The notes under the pieces were generated by a model. The model ran no database searches. It was not told where the DNA came from and saw only the letters and a program-made list of their open reading frames with translations. This document shows, one piece after another, positions 16,156 to 25,348 of a stretch of 64,000 bases of DNA (positions are counted from its first letter, which is position 1; each line of letters starts with the position of its first letter). The position numbers and the translations under genes were made by a program. The DNA lies in the NCBI RefSeq assembly GCF_004799325.1, contig NZ_SSMD01000001.1, positions 310,001 through 374,000 on the forward strand. The letters are read 5' to 3'. The stretch comes from Thalassobius vesicularis. Lineage in GTDB: Bacteria > Pseudomonadota > Alphaproteobacteria > Rhodobacterales > Rhodobacteraceae.

Positions 16156-17445
16156 CTATTTCAGCATCATGCCGGGCAGCCAAAGCGTGATCTCGGGCAC
16201 CAGCAACAGCAGTAGCAGCACGACCAGTTCCATCAAAAAGAACGGCAGGATCCCGCGAAAAATCTTGCTGAGCGGCACCCCAGTCTGCGCCGAGGCGACG
16301 TAGACATTCAGGCCCAAAGGCGGGGTCAGCAGGCCGATCTCGACCGTCTTGGTGACGACGATGCCGAACCACACCGGATCGTAATCCAGCGCCATTGCCG
16401 TCGGAAAGGCCAGCGGCATTGCCAGCGACAGGATCGCCAACTGGTCCATGAACATGCCCATCACCAACAGGGCCACGATGATGATCGCCATGATCTGGCC
16501 GCGGGACATGTCGGTGGTTGCGACGAACTCCAGCAGGCCGTGGGTGATGCGGGTGAAGGCCAGGTAATTCGAGAAGATCGCCGAGCAGGCCACGATGGCC
16601 ACGATCATCACCGTCGCCCGGATCGCGCCAGAAACGCTGCGGCTGAACTCCAGAAAGCTGAGCGTGCGTTGCAGCAGCACCAGGATCAACGAGCCCATCA
16701 CACCCAGCGCCGCTGCCTCGGACGGCGAGGCGATACCGCCGTAAATCGCGCCGATCACCAGCACCATCAGCACCGTCAGCGGCAAGATGTGGCGGCTGGC
16801 CTTGACGGCGCGGCCCAGATCGAACGGGTCGCCCTTGGGGGCCTGATCGGTAGTATGGGCGATCACCTTGATGACGACGACCAGCCCCAGCGCGGTCAGC
16901 AGGCCGGGGATGATCCCGGCGATGAACAGCTTGCCGATCGAGGTCTCGGTCAGCACGCCATAAACCACCAGCACGATCGAGGGCGGCACCACGACGGCCA
17001 GCGTTCCGCCGACAGACACCACGGCGGCGGCCAGACGTTGGGAATAGTTGTGGTTGCGCATCTCGGGGAAGGCCGAGGCCGACATCGCCGCCGTTGACGC
17101 GGTCGAGCTGCCAACCAGCGCCGCAAGGATGACCGACGCCCCGACCGTCGCCATGGCCAGCCCGCCTTTGACATGGCCCAGCCACGCCTGGCAGGCAAAG
17201 ATTGCGCGACGGGTGACATCGCCCGAGGTCAGCAGTTCGGCCATCAGGATGAACAGCGGGATCGCCACCAGGATGAACGAGGCCGAGCTGTCGAAAAAGG
17301 TCCGCTCAAGCACCGCAAAGGCGGGGCGCGGACCCAGCTGGACGGCCAGCCCGACAAAGCCGGAAATCCCCATGGCAAAGGCGATCGGCATGCGGAAGGC
17401 CATAAGCACAGCCAAAAGAGCGAGTATTGCGAAAAACGTCATCAT
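16156..17445 (-). CDS. dctM: TRAP transporter large permease (cluster B)
   Basis: The 429-residue multi-span membrane protein belongs to the DctM family, with family motifs such as SASEAAALGVMGS-like SPSEAAALGVMG, VGSSTASTAAMSA and LLTPPLGLNVY. It forms the ion-coupled channel subunit of the TRAP system with the DctQ and DctP encoded upstream. The gene order here is dctQ-dctP-dctM, unlike cluster A (dctP-dctQ-dctM). It is the last gene of an operon that starts with an acyl-CoA synthetase. Confidence 0.93.
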   Translation of the reverse strand: MMTFFAILALLAVLMAFRMPIAFAMGISGFVGLAVQLGPRPAFAVLERTFFDSSASFILVAIPLFILMAELLTSGDVTRRAIFACQAWLGHVKGGLAMATVGASVILAALVGSSTASTAAMSASAFPEMRNHNYSQRLAAAVVSVGGTLAVVVPPSIVLVVYGVLTETSIGKLFIAGIIPGLLTALGLVVVIKVIAHTTDQAPKGDPFDLGRAVKASRHILPLTVLMVLVIGAIYGGIASPSEAAALGVMGSLILVLLQRTLSFLEFSRSVSGAIRATVMIVAIVACSAIFSNYLAFTRITHGLLEFVATTDMSRGQIMAIIIVALLVMGMFMDQLAILSLAMPLAFPTAMALDYDPVWFGIVVTKTVEIGLLTPPLGLNVYVASAQTGVPLSKIFRGILPFFLMELVVLLLLLLVPEITLWLPGMMLK

Positions 17446-17469
17446 AGAGCGACTGAATGCCCCTTTTTG

Positions 17470-17496
17470 GGCGGCCGACCGCTAGGATCGGCCGCC
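17470..17496 (-). promoter_or_regulatory. Hairpin between dctP and dctM
   Basis: Nine-base-pair arms GGCGGCCGA / TCGGCCGCC lie in the gap just after dctP, without a T-run. As in cluster A, a stem directly downstream of the binding-protein gene probably stabilises that part of the message. Confidence 0.55.
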
Positions 17497-17514
17497 TGTT
17501 TGTCAGGTTCAGGG

Positions 17515-18516
17515 TTACTGGCTCAGCTGGGCGTTGTAGCTGTCCAGCACCTGCTGCGCCTTCTCGCCGCCCATGCGCTCGACCCAGTCCTGGGTGACCG
17601 GCGCCATCGCTGCGTTCAGGGCCGCCATCTCGTCCGAGGTGAAGCTGTAGGTGTCGATGCCGTCGGCTTTCCACTGGGCGATCAATTCGTTCACGCTGTC
17701 ATCCTGCGCTTGGGCCACGTGCAGCGCGGTTTCGTCACCGGCGGCGATCATGGCCTGCTGGGCGTCGGCGTCCAACGCGTTGAACAGGTCCGAGCGCACC
17801 ACCATCACAAAGCTGTAGCCCCCGAACGACCCGTTGGTCGAGATGTGGCTGACCACCTCGTTCAGCTTGTAGCCCGGCACCGAGGCCAGCGGGAACAGCA
17901 CCGCGTCCAGACGGCCGCGCTCGATCGCGGTGTAGACTTCGGGGCCGGGGATCGAGATGCCCACAGCGCCCAGGCTGCGCGCGGTCATCGCCTGGGTCGA
18001 GCCCGAGGTCCGTACGTCCTGCGCCTGCCAATCGGCCGGCATGCCCAGCCGCGTCTTGGCCAGCACCTGATAAGGCGGCAGCACGAAGCCGTAGATCGGG
18101 GTCACGCCGGTGGCCAGGATCTCGTCCCGCATCGGGCCTTCTTTCAGCATCGCCTGGATCGCCTTGGTCCCGGCCACGGCCGAGCCATAGTAGCCCGGCA
18201 ACCCGACGACCGAGTTCAACGGCAGCACGTCGGCGTGGTACAGAACGCCCAACAGGGCCGCGTCCAGAATGCCACTGCTGACGGCATCCAGCTGCGCCTT
18301 GGACTTTGCCGCCTGTTCAGACGGGAAGTGGTTGAAGGTGATCTTGCCTTCGGTCGCCTTTTCGACGGCGGCCATCCACTTGGTCGTGCCTTCGACGGAC
18401 ACGATGTGGCTGGTGGATTGGAAATCCCCCAGGCTAAGCGTTTCCGACAGGGCGCCCGAGGCCCCCAGTGCAAACACGCTGGCCATGGTGGCAATGCTCA
18501 GTTTCGCGATCTTCAT
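17515..18516 (-). CDS. dctP: TRAP transporter substrate-binding protein (cluster B)
   Basis: The protein is 333 residues from MKIAKLSIATMASVF, a start with a strong GGAGGAGACT site; longer in-frame extensions overlap dctQ and have no ribosome site. A Sec signal peptide ends near GALS-ET at about residue 24. The mature part is a DctP-type periplasmic binding protein with SEQAAKSKAQLDAV and IERGRLDAVLFP in the usual places. It hands its ligand to DctQ/DctM. Co-transcription with an acyl-CoA synthetase suggests the ligand is a carboxylic acid that is activated to a CoA thioester. Confidence 0.92.
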   Translation of the reverse strand: MKIAKLSIATMASVFALGASGALSETLSLGDFQSTSHIVSVEGTTKWMAAVEKATEGKITFNHFPSEQAAKSKAQLDAVSSGILDAALLGVLYHADVLPLNSVVGLPGYYGSAVAGTKAIQAMLKEGPMRDEILATGVTPIYGFVLPPYQVLAKTRLGMPADWQAQDVRTSGSTQAMTARSLGAVGISIPGPEVYTAIERGRLDAVLFPLASVPGYKLNEVVSHISTNGSFGGYSFVMVVRSDLFNALDADAQQAMIAAGDETALHVAQAQDDSVNELIAQWKADGIDTYSFTSDEMAALNAAMAPVTQDWVERMGGEKAQQVLDSYNAQLSQ

Positions 18517-18547
18517 TTTCAGTCTCCTCCCTGAAATGATGAATGTT

Positions 18548-19042
18548 TTATTGGGTTTCCTCTGACGCCCTCGGGATGAGGGCGTCAAAGAGCAGCCGCA
18601 TGGCCAGAACCGAGCATCCCACCGGGACCACGGCATAGGCCCAGCCAAGGGGCCAATCGACGACTCCGTATTCGATGTCTCCGTGCAGCAACGCGTGAAC
18701 CGCGAAGCTTCCGGATTTCCACGACACAGCGGCGAAGAAGGCGGCTGGCAGCAGCAGGCGCAGCTTGGCCACGACCTGTCCCGCCAGACCGGGAAGCAAT
18801 TCCGGCACGAAATCCAGCGCCAGGTGGCCCCCGACCCGGAACACCCAGGACAGGGACAACGTGGCAAGCGCGGGCATCAGGTAGAGCTCGGTCAGCTCGA
18901 ACTGGAATTGCACCGGCAGCTTGAACAGCAACCGCAGCAAGATGTCCGCGTTTATCAGCCCGACAACGGCCAGAAGGCCGAGGCACCCCAGCAGATGCAG
19001 GGTATCCTCGATTTTTTCCAGGATTTTTCCAAACACGTTCAA
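18548..19042 (-). CDS. dctQ: TRAP transporter small permease (cluster B)
   Basis: The protein is about 164 residues with four hydrophobic segments, matching DctQ. No ATG is well placed. A TTG at 19042 follows GGAGGACAGG by the right distance, and a GTG two codons later is an alternative. The family-typical ELTELYLMPAL and GGHLALDFVPELLP stretches are present. The gene lies between the MaoC-type dehydratase and dctP. Confidence 0.85.
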   Translation of the reverse strand: MNVFGKILEKIEDTLHLLGCLGLLAVVGLINADILLRLLFKLPVQFQFELTELYLMPALATLSLSWVFRVGGHLALDFVPELLPGLAGQVVAKLRLLLPAAFFAAVSWKSGSFAVHALLHGDIEYGVVDWPLGWAYAVVPVGCSVLAMRLLFDALIPRASEETQ

Positions 19043-19074
19043 CCTGTCCTCCGTTGGTTGACGCGTCGGTTCCC

Positions 19075-20211
19075 TTAGCGTTTGGGAAGCTCGACGATGG
19101 CGGAACCGATGGCGGACATTTCGCCGTCCTGCTGCTCGGCGCGTTGCTGGATTTCCAGCAGATACCGGCCGTTCTCTTCGAACTTGCGGGTCACGGTGCC
19201 GTGGATCAGGATGATGTCGCCTTCGGGGTTGTGACGGCGGACCTGGCATTTTGCCTGACGCAGGAAGCCATCATCGCCCATCCAGTTGGTGATCTGATGG
19301 GTCAACCACGAGGTCCGCTCGGGGCCGTAGTCGTAGGCACCGGGGGCGCCGACCTCCAGCGCGAACTCTTCTTCCCAGTGAACGCGCTCGGGGCAATCGG
19401 GGATGCCAAAGCGGTTCTTGATCCCGGCCGAGGGGTGTTTCTGCTGCAGCTGCCACGCCAGTTTGTTGGCGCGGATGTACAGACCGCCCCAGCCCTGCGC
19501 GTAAGCGATAAAGCCGGTGGCCGTCATCGGGCCCTTGACCATCGTCGGCAGGTCGTCCCCTGCGTTCACGTCATCCCAGTAGCGGGTTTCGGCACCGCGG
19601 ATTTCCTCGGTCTCGTAGTACTTGTTGTACTTGTCCAGTTCTTCCTGGGTATAGACGCGACGGCCACGTTCCTTGGCCTCGGTGTACTTGGTGCCGTTTT
19701 CGCGCGCGGCATCGCGGTCGGTCCGGAAGCACCAGCTGTCCGCATCGGCCAGCAGCTTGCCGCTGTCGGCGTCGTAGAAATCGACGTGATAGATCTGCTG
19801 AACGGCCTTACCGGCAAAGCGGGTTTCGTGCTCGATCAGGTCTTTCAGGTACGCTTCGGTGCGGAACACGGTGTTGCGCGGAATGACGTCGTGCCAGTTC
19901 CAGTTCGCACCCGACCACATCGCGTGGACACCCGGCAGACCGCCGACATAGCCCGAGATGATCCGGCTGGTCGAGAACAGGAAGCTGGGCAGCGCAAGGA
20001 CGTCACCATACTTGGTGGTCTTGGCGTATTCGGGATCGCACCACAGCGGGTTGTCGTCGCCGATGCCGTGGGCATAGTGACGGATGTTGTCGCGGGTCGC
20101 CTCATAGCACCAGGGCTCGACCGTCTTTTCGATCTTCACGCCGATCCGTTGGCGCAGATCATCCAGACCTTCCTGGGTGATTTTCGGAAATTTCCGGGTC
20201 ATGTCGTTCAT
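19075..20211 (-). CDS. MaoC/FAS1-type acyl-CoA dehydratase (cluster B)
   Basis: The 378-residue protein has two hot-dog halves. The first (about 20-190) has the FAS1-like dehydratase pattern around YAHGIGDDNPLWCD, where Asp and His are hydratase residues. The second half (about 200-375) resembles a MaoC domain without the full catalytic pair. By family it adds water to, or removes it from, an enoyl-CoA. The gene has a clean AGGAGGAAC site and lies between the acyl-CoA synthetase and the transporter, so it probably acts on the CoA ester made by the synthetase. Confidence 0.8.
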   Translation of the reverse strand: MNDMTRKFPKITQEGLDDLRQRIGVKIEKTVEPWCYEATRDNIRHYAHGIGDDNPLWCDPEYAKTTKYGDVLALPSFLFSTSRIISGYVGGLPGVHAMWSGANWNWHDVIPRNTVFRTEAYLKDLIEHETRFAGKAVQQIYHVDFYDADSGKLLADADSWCFRTDRDAARENGTKYTEAKERGRRVYTQEELDKYNKYYETEEIRGAETRYWDDVNAGDDLPTMVKGPMTATGFIAYAQGWGGLYIRANKLAWQLQQKHPSAGIKNRFGIPDCPERVHWEEEFALEVGAPGAYDYGPERTSWLTHQITNWMGDDGFLRQAKCQVRRHNPEGDIILIHGTVTRKFEENGRYLLEIQQRAEQQDGEMSAIGSAIVELPKR

Positions 20212-20247
20212 CTTGTTCCTCCTTGAAAGATGGCTGCCGGGGCGGGG

Positions 20248-21807
20248 TTATTGGGCCGCGGCAAGTTTCTGAGCCTGCATGTCGCGCAGGATTTTTCGGT
20301 TCACCTTGCCCGCCGGGGTTTTCGGCAGCTCGGTGACGAATTCGATTTGTCGGGGGTATTCATGGGCGGCCAGCTTGGCGCGCACATGGTTCTGGATGCT
20401 TTCCGCCAAGCCCGGGGTCTCGGGCTCTTTCAGAATGATGTAGGCTTTGACGACCAGCCCGCGCAGGGCGTCGGGTGCACCGATCACGCCGCATTCGGCG
20501 ACCGCCGGATGGGACAGCACGGCGTCCTCGACCTCGACCGCGCCGATGGTCCAGCCGGCCGAGATGATCACGTCATCCGCGCGGCCGCCGTGGTAGAAAT
20601 AGCCGTCGGCATCGACGCGCCCCAGATCCTTGGTCGGGAACCATTTACCCGCCTTCTTGACCATCAGCTCGCCGGTTTCGCCGGGATTGCAGGGCTGGCC
20701 GTTGGCGTCCTGCACCTCGACCTCGACGCCCGGAACGGCCTTGCCCATGGCGCCGTCGCGGACCTCCAGATCGTCAGCGCCGGGGTAGTTGGCGATGATG
20801 ACGCCGATCTCGGTCGTGCCATACATCGAGCGGACCTTGGTGCCGAACACGCGCTCGACAAAGACGGCGGTTTCGCTGTCGATCGGCTCGCCGGTGAAGG
20901 ACAGCTTGTCGAAGCAATAGGTGAAATCCTCGGCCCGGCCCGAATTGCGCATCATGCGGTAATGCGTGGCGGCGGCGGTCAGGTTGGTGATGCGGAAATC
21001 CTGTAGCGCCTTCAGCAGACGCACCGGATCGAATTTCCCCGAGAACGTCCCCGTCGACACGCCCATCGCCAGCGGTGCCAGCGTGCCGTGCCAGAACCCA
21101 TGCCCCCAAGCGGGCGAGGACGGACAGAAGAACCGATCGCCCGGACGGATGCCGGTGGCGTAAAGCGCGGCCACCATCAGCGTCACGATCGAGCGGTGGT
21201 TATGCTCGACCGCCGCCGGCAACTGGCGCGTCGTCCCCGAGGTGTATTGCAGAACCGCCAGATCATCGGCGCTGGTGGTGCAGTCGAACCGTCCCGGCAG
21301 GTTGTCCAGGCTGTCCAGAAACTCGGCATCCGCAACGATTACGTTGGCGGCGCCGCCGTTGCGGGCGTCGTCGGCCTTTTCGGCGTTGGTGAACATCACC
21401 TTGGGTTGGCAATCCTCGACCCGCAGGCGGATGCCGTCCGGGCCGAACAGGGTGAACATCGGCACCGCCACGGCGCCCAGTTTGATCGCGCCGAACATCG
21501 CGCAGTAGAACGGCAGCGAGGGCTCGATCATCACCGCGACGCGGTCGCCCTTGCCAACGCCCTGCGACGCCAGGAAGTGCGCCACCTGAGAGGATCGGCT
21601 CGACAACTCGGCGAAGGAAATCACCTCGTCCCCACCAGAGGCATGGGCGATCCGCAGCGCGATCTGGTCATCGCCGACATGGCGATCAACGCATTCATGC
21701 GCGATGTTGAAATGGCTGCGATCCCCGTCAAACAGCGCCCATAGCGCTTGCTTCGAGTAGTGCGTCTGAGCGTCCGCGTAGGACGTGAAATCCGTCAGGC
21801 GTTGCAT
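20248..21807 (-). CDS. AMP-forming acyl-CoA synthetase (cluster B)
   Basis: The protein is 519 residues from MQRLTDFTSY, chosen for its GAGAGG site. It is an adenylate-forming enzyme: the ATP-binding loop YTSGTTRQLP lies at about 188-197, YGTTEIGV near 325, the hinge DLGRVDADGYFYHGGR follows, and the C-terminal catalytic lysine is in TPAGKVNRK near 500. It activates a carboxylic acid with ATP and CoA. It is the first gene of the operon and is divergent from iclR, which points to regulation by that protein. The acid is unknown; the shape resembles medium-chain or aromatic acid ligases. Confidence 0.9.
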   Translation of the reverse strand: MQRLTDFTSYADAQTHYSKQALWALFDGDRSHFNIAHECVDRHVGDDQIALRIAHASGGDEVISFAELSSRSSQVAHFLASQGVGKGDRVAVMIEPSLPFYCAMFGAIKLGAVAVPMFTLFGPDGIRLRVEDCQPKVMFTNAEKADDARNGGAANVIVADAEFLDSLDNLPGRFDCTTSADDLAVLQYTSGTTRQLPAAVEHNHRSIVTLMVAALYATGIRPGDRFFCPSSPAWGHGFWHGTLAPLAMGVSTGTFSGKFDPVRLLKALQDFRITNLTAAATHYRMMRNSGRAEDFTYCFDKLSFTGEPIDSETAVFVERVFGTKVRSMYGTTEIGVIIANYPGADDLEVRDGAMGKAVPGVEVEVQDANGQPCNPGETGELMVKKAGKWFPTKDLGRVDADGYFYHGGRADDVIISAGWTIGAVEVEDAVLSHPAVAECGVIGAPDALRGLVVKAYIILKEPETPGLAESIQNHVRAKLAAHEYPRQIEFVTELPKTPAGKVNRKILRDMQAQKLAAAQ

Positions 21808-21891
21808 CCCCGATCCTCTCCCTTTTCGTCGTCTCGGTGGCCACGGCTGCATGGGCCACCTGTCGTTGACAAAGGTAGGGATCGAGATATT

Positions 21892-21929
21892 GTATTGTCA
21901 ATACGCTATTATTATTGTATATAGACAAT
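21892..21929. promoter_or_regulatory. Putative IclR operator pair (cluster B)
   Basis: The divergent acyl-CoA synthetase/iclR gap is very A/T-rich and contains two inverted repeats: GTATTG-T-CAATAC (21892-21904, perfect 6-bp arms) and ATTGT-ATATAG-ACAAT (21914-21929). Their position fits autoregulation and control of the operon by the adjacent IclR. Confidence 0.5.
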
Positions 21930-21955
21930 GAAATCAAGCGTCATAGAGGCAAGAC

Positions 21956-22741
21956 ATGACCGAAAAATCGACTGAATCGACCAACAAAAGACAGGTGCCT
22001 GCCGTCACCCGAGCCGTTGCAATCCTTAGGTTTTTGGCCCGCGCGGACGAACCCGTCGGCGTCAATCCGATTGCACGAGAGCTGAAACTGGTGCCCAGCA
22101 CCTGTCTGCACATCCTGCGCGTTCTGCAGGACGAGGGGCTGGTCGAATTTGATTCGAACACCAAGCGGTATTCGATCGGAATCGGCATCCTGCCACTGGC
22201 CCGTTCGGCGCTACAGAAGAACACCTTCTCGGTGCTGGTGCAGCCGTTGCTGTCGAACCTGTCCGAGACATACGGCGTCACCTCGATCGCCACGCAACTG
22301 GCCGAGCCGTCGCAAATGGTGGTGATCGCGCTGTCGCAATCCTCGATGCCGTTCCGCCTGCAGGTGGATCTGGGCAGCCGCTTTCCGATCCTGATCAGCG
22401 CCACGGGCCGCCTGTTCGCCGCGTTCAACGTCACCGACCCGAACGGCCTGCGCAAAGCCTTTGACAAGCTGGTCTGGGATCACCCCCCCAGCTTTGAGAC
22501 CTGGCTGGAGGAGATCGAACAGACCCGCGCGCGTGGCTATGCCGTCGACCGGGGCACCTATATCTCGGGCGTTACCGTTGTCGCCGCGCCGGTGTTTGAC
22601 CCGACGGGCAAGGTCAACCGCTCGCTCGTCGCCATCGGGATTTCCGAGCGTATGGACGACAAACAGGTCACCGCACTGGCCAAATCCCTGCTGCAAGTGC
22701 GCGACCAGATCATTGCAATGCAAATCGAAACAGGGAGTTAG
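21956..22741 (+). CDS. IclR-family transcriptional regulator (cluster B)
   Basis: The 261-residue protein has a winged HTH at about 15-80 (RAVAILRFL, IARELKLVPSTCLHILRVL) and an IclR ligand-binding domain (about 95-255). It heads a three-gene operon with a thioesterase and a CoA-transferase and is divergent from the synthetase/TRAP operon. It is likely to sense the imported acid or its CoA ester and to control both operons through the inverted repeats just upstream. Confidence 0.9.
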   Translation: MTEKSTESTNKRQVPAVTRAVAILRFLARADEPVGVNPIARELKLVPSTCLHILRVLQDEGLVEFDSNTKRYSIGIGILPLARSALQKNTFSVLVQPLLSNLSETYGVTSIATQLAEPSQMVVIALSQSSMPFRLQVDLGSRFPILISATGRLFAAFNVTDPNGLRKAFDKLVWDHPPSFETWLEEIEQTRARGYAVDRGTYISGVTVVAAPVFDPTGKVNRSLVAIGISERMDDKQVTALAKSLLQVRDQIIAMQIETGS

Positions 22742-22744
22742 ACC

Positions 22745-23167
22745 TTGCCCCCCAGCAACGAAGAAACCAGTTGGAAAGAGCTGAAAGCCGGCCCCTTTAT
22801 GGACGGGATCGGCCCGGTTCTGCGCGCGAAAGCTCAGGACGGCACCAACCTTTATGCGCTGCGCACGGACACGTCGATGTGCAACGCGATTGGCACGATT
22901 CACGGCGGGGTGCTGACCAGCCTGCTGGATCAGGCCATCGCGATCGAGGCGTGGAACGCGGCCGAGCGCCAGCCCACCGTAACGCTGCAAATGGACACGC
23001 GGTTCATCAGCGCGGCGCGGGCGGGGGACTTCCTTCAGGCGCGGGCAGTGTTGCGGCACGGCACACGCTCCATGCTGTTCGTCGATGCCGATCTGCTGTG
23101 CGAGGGCAAGCTGATTGCCACCGCGACCGCCGTCATGAAAATCGTTGCTTCCAAGGAAAAACCATGA
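22745..23167 (+). CDS. PaaI-family hot-dog thioesterase (cluster B)
   Basis: The 140-residue single hot-dog protein has the PaaI-type signature TIHGGVLTSLLDQAI (HGG followed by catalytic-site Asp). It starts with TTG 3 nt after the iclR stop; GGGAG provides a ribosome site. Its stop overlaps the CoA-transferase start (ATGA). By family it hydrolyses acyl-CoA thioesters, often to release trapped CoA from dead-end intermediates, which would fit a pathway with a CoA ligase and CoA-transferase. Confidence 0.82.
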   Translation: MPPSNEETSWKELKAGPFMDGIGPVLRAKAQDGTNLYALRTDTSMCNAIGTIHGGVLTSLLDQAIAIEAWNAAERQPTVTLQMDTRFISAARAGDFLQARAVLRHGTRSMLFVDADLLCEGKLIATATAVMKIVASKEKP

Positions 23168-24378
23168 GCCACACCGCCCCCCAACCCCGTTCCGGTCCCT
23201 TGTCTGGGATCAGGGTCCTCGACTTTTCACGCATCCTGTCGGGTCCCTATGCCAGCATGATCCTGGCCGATCTGGGCGCCGAGGTTATCAAGCTGGAGCC
23301 CATCGAAAAGGGCGACGAGACCCGGAATTTTCCGCCTTTCGTCAATGGGATGAGCCATTATTACATCGCCCTGAACCGCAGCAAGAAAAGCGTGGCGCTG
23401 GATCTGAAATCCCCCGAGGGCGTGCAGATCGCCAAGGAGCTGGCGGCCCAAAGCGACATCGTGCTGGAGAATTTTCGCCCCGGCGTGATGGACCGGCTTG
23501 GGCTGGGCTATGACGTGCTGAAGGCGCTGAACCCGGCGTTGATCTATTGCTCGATCACCGGGTTCGGGCGCAACAGCCCGCATGGCGACAAACCGGCCTT
23601 TGACATCGTCGCACAGGCCCTGTCCGGTGTGATGAGCGTGAACCGCGAACCCGGCCAGGCCCCCAACAAGCTGGGGCTGCCGCTGGGCGACATGGCGGGC
23701 AGCATCTTTTCGCTATTCGGGGTGCTGGCCGCCCTGCACGAACGCAACGCCACCGGCGAAGGGCGGCATGTCGAAATCGCCATGCTGGACAGCCTGATCG
23801 CCATGCAGGGCTACCTGTCGCAAATCTACTTTGTCACCGGCGACAGCCCGCAGCCCGTCGGCACTCAGCACCCCAGCATCGTGCCCTATGGCTCGTTCCC
23901 GACACAGGACGGGCACGTGATTGTCGCCTGCCTGACCGAACGGTTCTGGCATAACTTCGCGCGCAGTCTGGACCGCGCGGACCTGATCGACGACCCGCGT
24001 TTTGGGCAGTACCAGGCCCGTCTGGCCAACCGCGACGCGTTGGAGCCGATCATCCACGAACGCATGACGCGCGACAGCACCGAATACTGGCTGGATCGCC
24101 TGACCGAATTCGACGTGCCGAACGCGCCTATCCTGTCGATCGGAGAGGCGCTCTCGCAAGAGCATGTCGCCGCCCATGATCTGATCGAGACCGTGGACCA
24201 CCCGCAGATCGGATCGCTGCGCATGGTCCGCACCCCGATCCTGTTCGACGGCGAAGGCAGCGCGTGCGCCGAGGCGCCATCAACGCTGGGTCAGGACACG
24301 GACGAGGTGCTGCGCGACAAGCTTGGCTATTCGGCCGAGCAGATCGCGGCGCTGCAACGCAAGGGCGCGGTCTCGTAA
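23164..24378 (+). CDS. Class III (CaiB/BaiF) CoA-transferase (cluster B)
   Basis: The 404-residue protein is a family III CoA-transferase. It shows ILSGPYASMILADLGAEVIK near the N-terminus, NRSKKSVALDLK, and the likely catalytic Asp D176 in LPLGDMAGS. The ATG overlaps the thioesterase stop. By family it moves CoA between carboxylic acids through an aspartyl-CoA intermediate. In this setting it is an alternative or later activation step for the acid imported by the TRAP system. Annotations as carnitine, formyl or succinyl transferase cannot be separated by sequence alone. Confidence 0.88.
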   Translation: MSHTAPQPRSGPLSGIRVLDFSRILSGPYASMILADLGAEVIKLEPIEKGDETRNFPPFVNGMSHYYIALNRSKKSVALDLKSPEGVQIAKELAAQSDIVLENFRPGVMDRLGLGYDVLKALNPALIYCSITGFGRNSPHGDKPAFDIVAQALSGVMSVNREPGQAPNKLGLPLGDMAGSIFSLFGVLAALHERNATGEGRHVEIAMLDSLIAMQGYLSQIYFVTGDSPQPVGTQHPSIVPYGSFPTQDGHVIVACLTERFWHNFARSLDRADLIDDPRFGQYQARLANRDALEPIIHERMTRDSTEYWLDRLTEFDVPNAPILSIGEALSQEHVAAHDLIETVDHPQIGSLRMVRTPILFDGEGSACAEAPSTLGQDTDEVLRDKLGYSAEQIAALQRKGAVS

Positions 24379-24390
24379 AGCAGCGAGCGA

Positions 24391-25296
24391 TCAGCCCTTA
24401 CCCTTGGTCTTGGTCGCGCCTTCGCGGGCGTTTTTCTCGACGAACTCGATGATCTTGCCCGCGATGTCGATGCCAGTTGCCTGCTCGACCCCTTCCAGAC
24501 CCGGAGAGGAGTTGACCTCCATCACCACCGGCCCGTGGTTCGAGCGCAGCATGTCCACGCCGCACACGTTCAACCCCATCGACTTGGCCGCCCGAATGGC
24601 GGTCGAGCGTTCCTCGGGGCTGATCTTGATCGGCTTGGCCGAGCCGCCGCGATGCAGGTTGGAGCGGAACTCGCCCTCGGCCCCCGTCCGCTGCATCGCT
24701 GCCACGACCTTGCCGCCGACAACCAGCGCCCGGATGTCGGTGCCGCCGGCCTCTTTGATGTATTCCTGCACAAGGATGTTCACGTCAGCGCCCCGGAACG
24801 CCTCGATCACCGACTTGGCCGAGCGTTCGGTATCCGCCAGCACCACGCCGATGCCCTGTGTGCCTTCCAGCAGCTTGATGACAACAGGCGCGCCACCGGC
24901 CATGCGCACGACCTCTTCGGCCTGCTTGGGGTCATGGGCAAAGGTGGTCACCGGCAGGCCGATCCCGTCCCGCGCCAGCAGCTGCATCGAGCGCAGCTTG
25001 TCCCGCGAGCGCCCGATCGCCACGGATTCGTTCAGGGGATAGACGCCCATCATCTCGAACTGGCGCAGCACGGCCAGCCCGTAGAACGTGATCGAAGCGC
25101 CAATGCGGGGGATCACCGCGTCGTATTGCGGCAGCTTGCGCCCCTCATACCAGATCTCGGGCCGGCGCGAGGCGATGTTCATCGTGCAGCGCAGCGTGTT
25201 GATCATGTCCAGGGTGTGCCCGCGCGCCTCGGCCGCCTCTTTCAGGCGCTGGTGCGAATACAGATTGGGGCTGCGGGTCATCATGACCAGTTTCAT
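24391..25296 (-). CDS. rimK: Ribosomal protein S6 glutamate ligase-type ATP-grasp enzyme
   Basis: The 301-residue protein has the RimK layout: an N-terminal domain ([18 protein letters not shown]), the ATP-grasp domain with [14 protein letters not shown], and metal-binding [12 protein letters not shown] near the C-terminus. RimK adds glutamates to the C-terminus of ribosomal protein S6 using ATP and so changes ribosome behaviour. The retropepsin-like rimB gene lies just upstream on the same strand. Length and motifs are normal for the family. Confidence 0.92.
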   Translation of the reverse strand: MKLVMMTRSPNLYSHQRLKEAAEARGHTLDMINTLRCTMNIASRRPEIWYEGRKLPQYDAVIPRIGASITFYGLAVLRQFEMMGVYPLNESVAIGRSRDKLRSMQLLARDGIGLPVTTFAHDPKQAEEVVRMAGGAPVVIKLLEGTQGIGVVLADTERSAKSVIEAFRGADVNILVQEYIKEAGGTDIRALVVGGKVVAAMQRTGAEGEFRSNLHRGGSAKPIKISPEERSTAIRAAKSMGLNVCGVDMLRSNHGPVVMEVNSSPGLEGVEQATGIDIAGKIIEFVEKNAREGATKTKGKG

Positions 25297-25348
25297 TCGG
25301 AAAACCTTTCAGGAGCCGGGAACGCGACGCGGGCGGCTATGCCCACAT

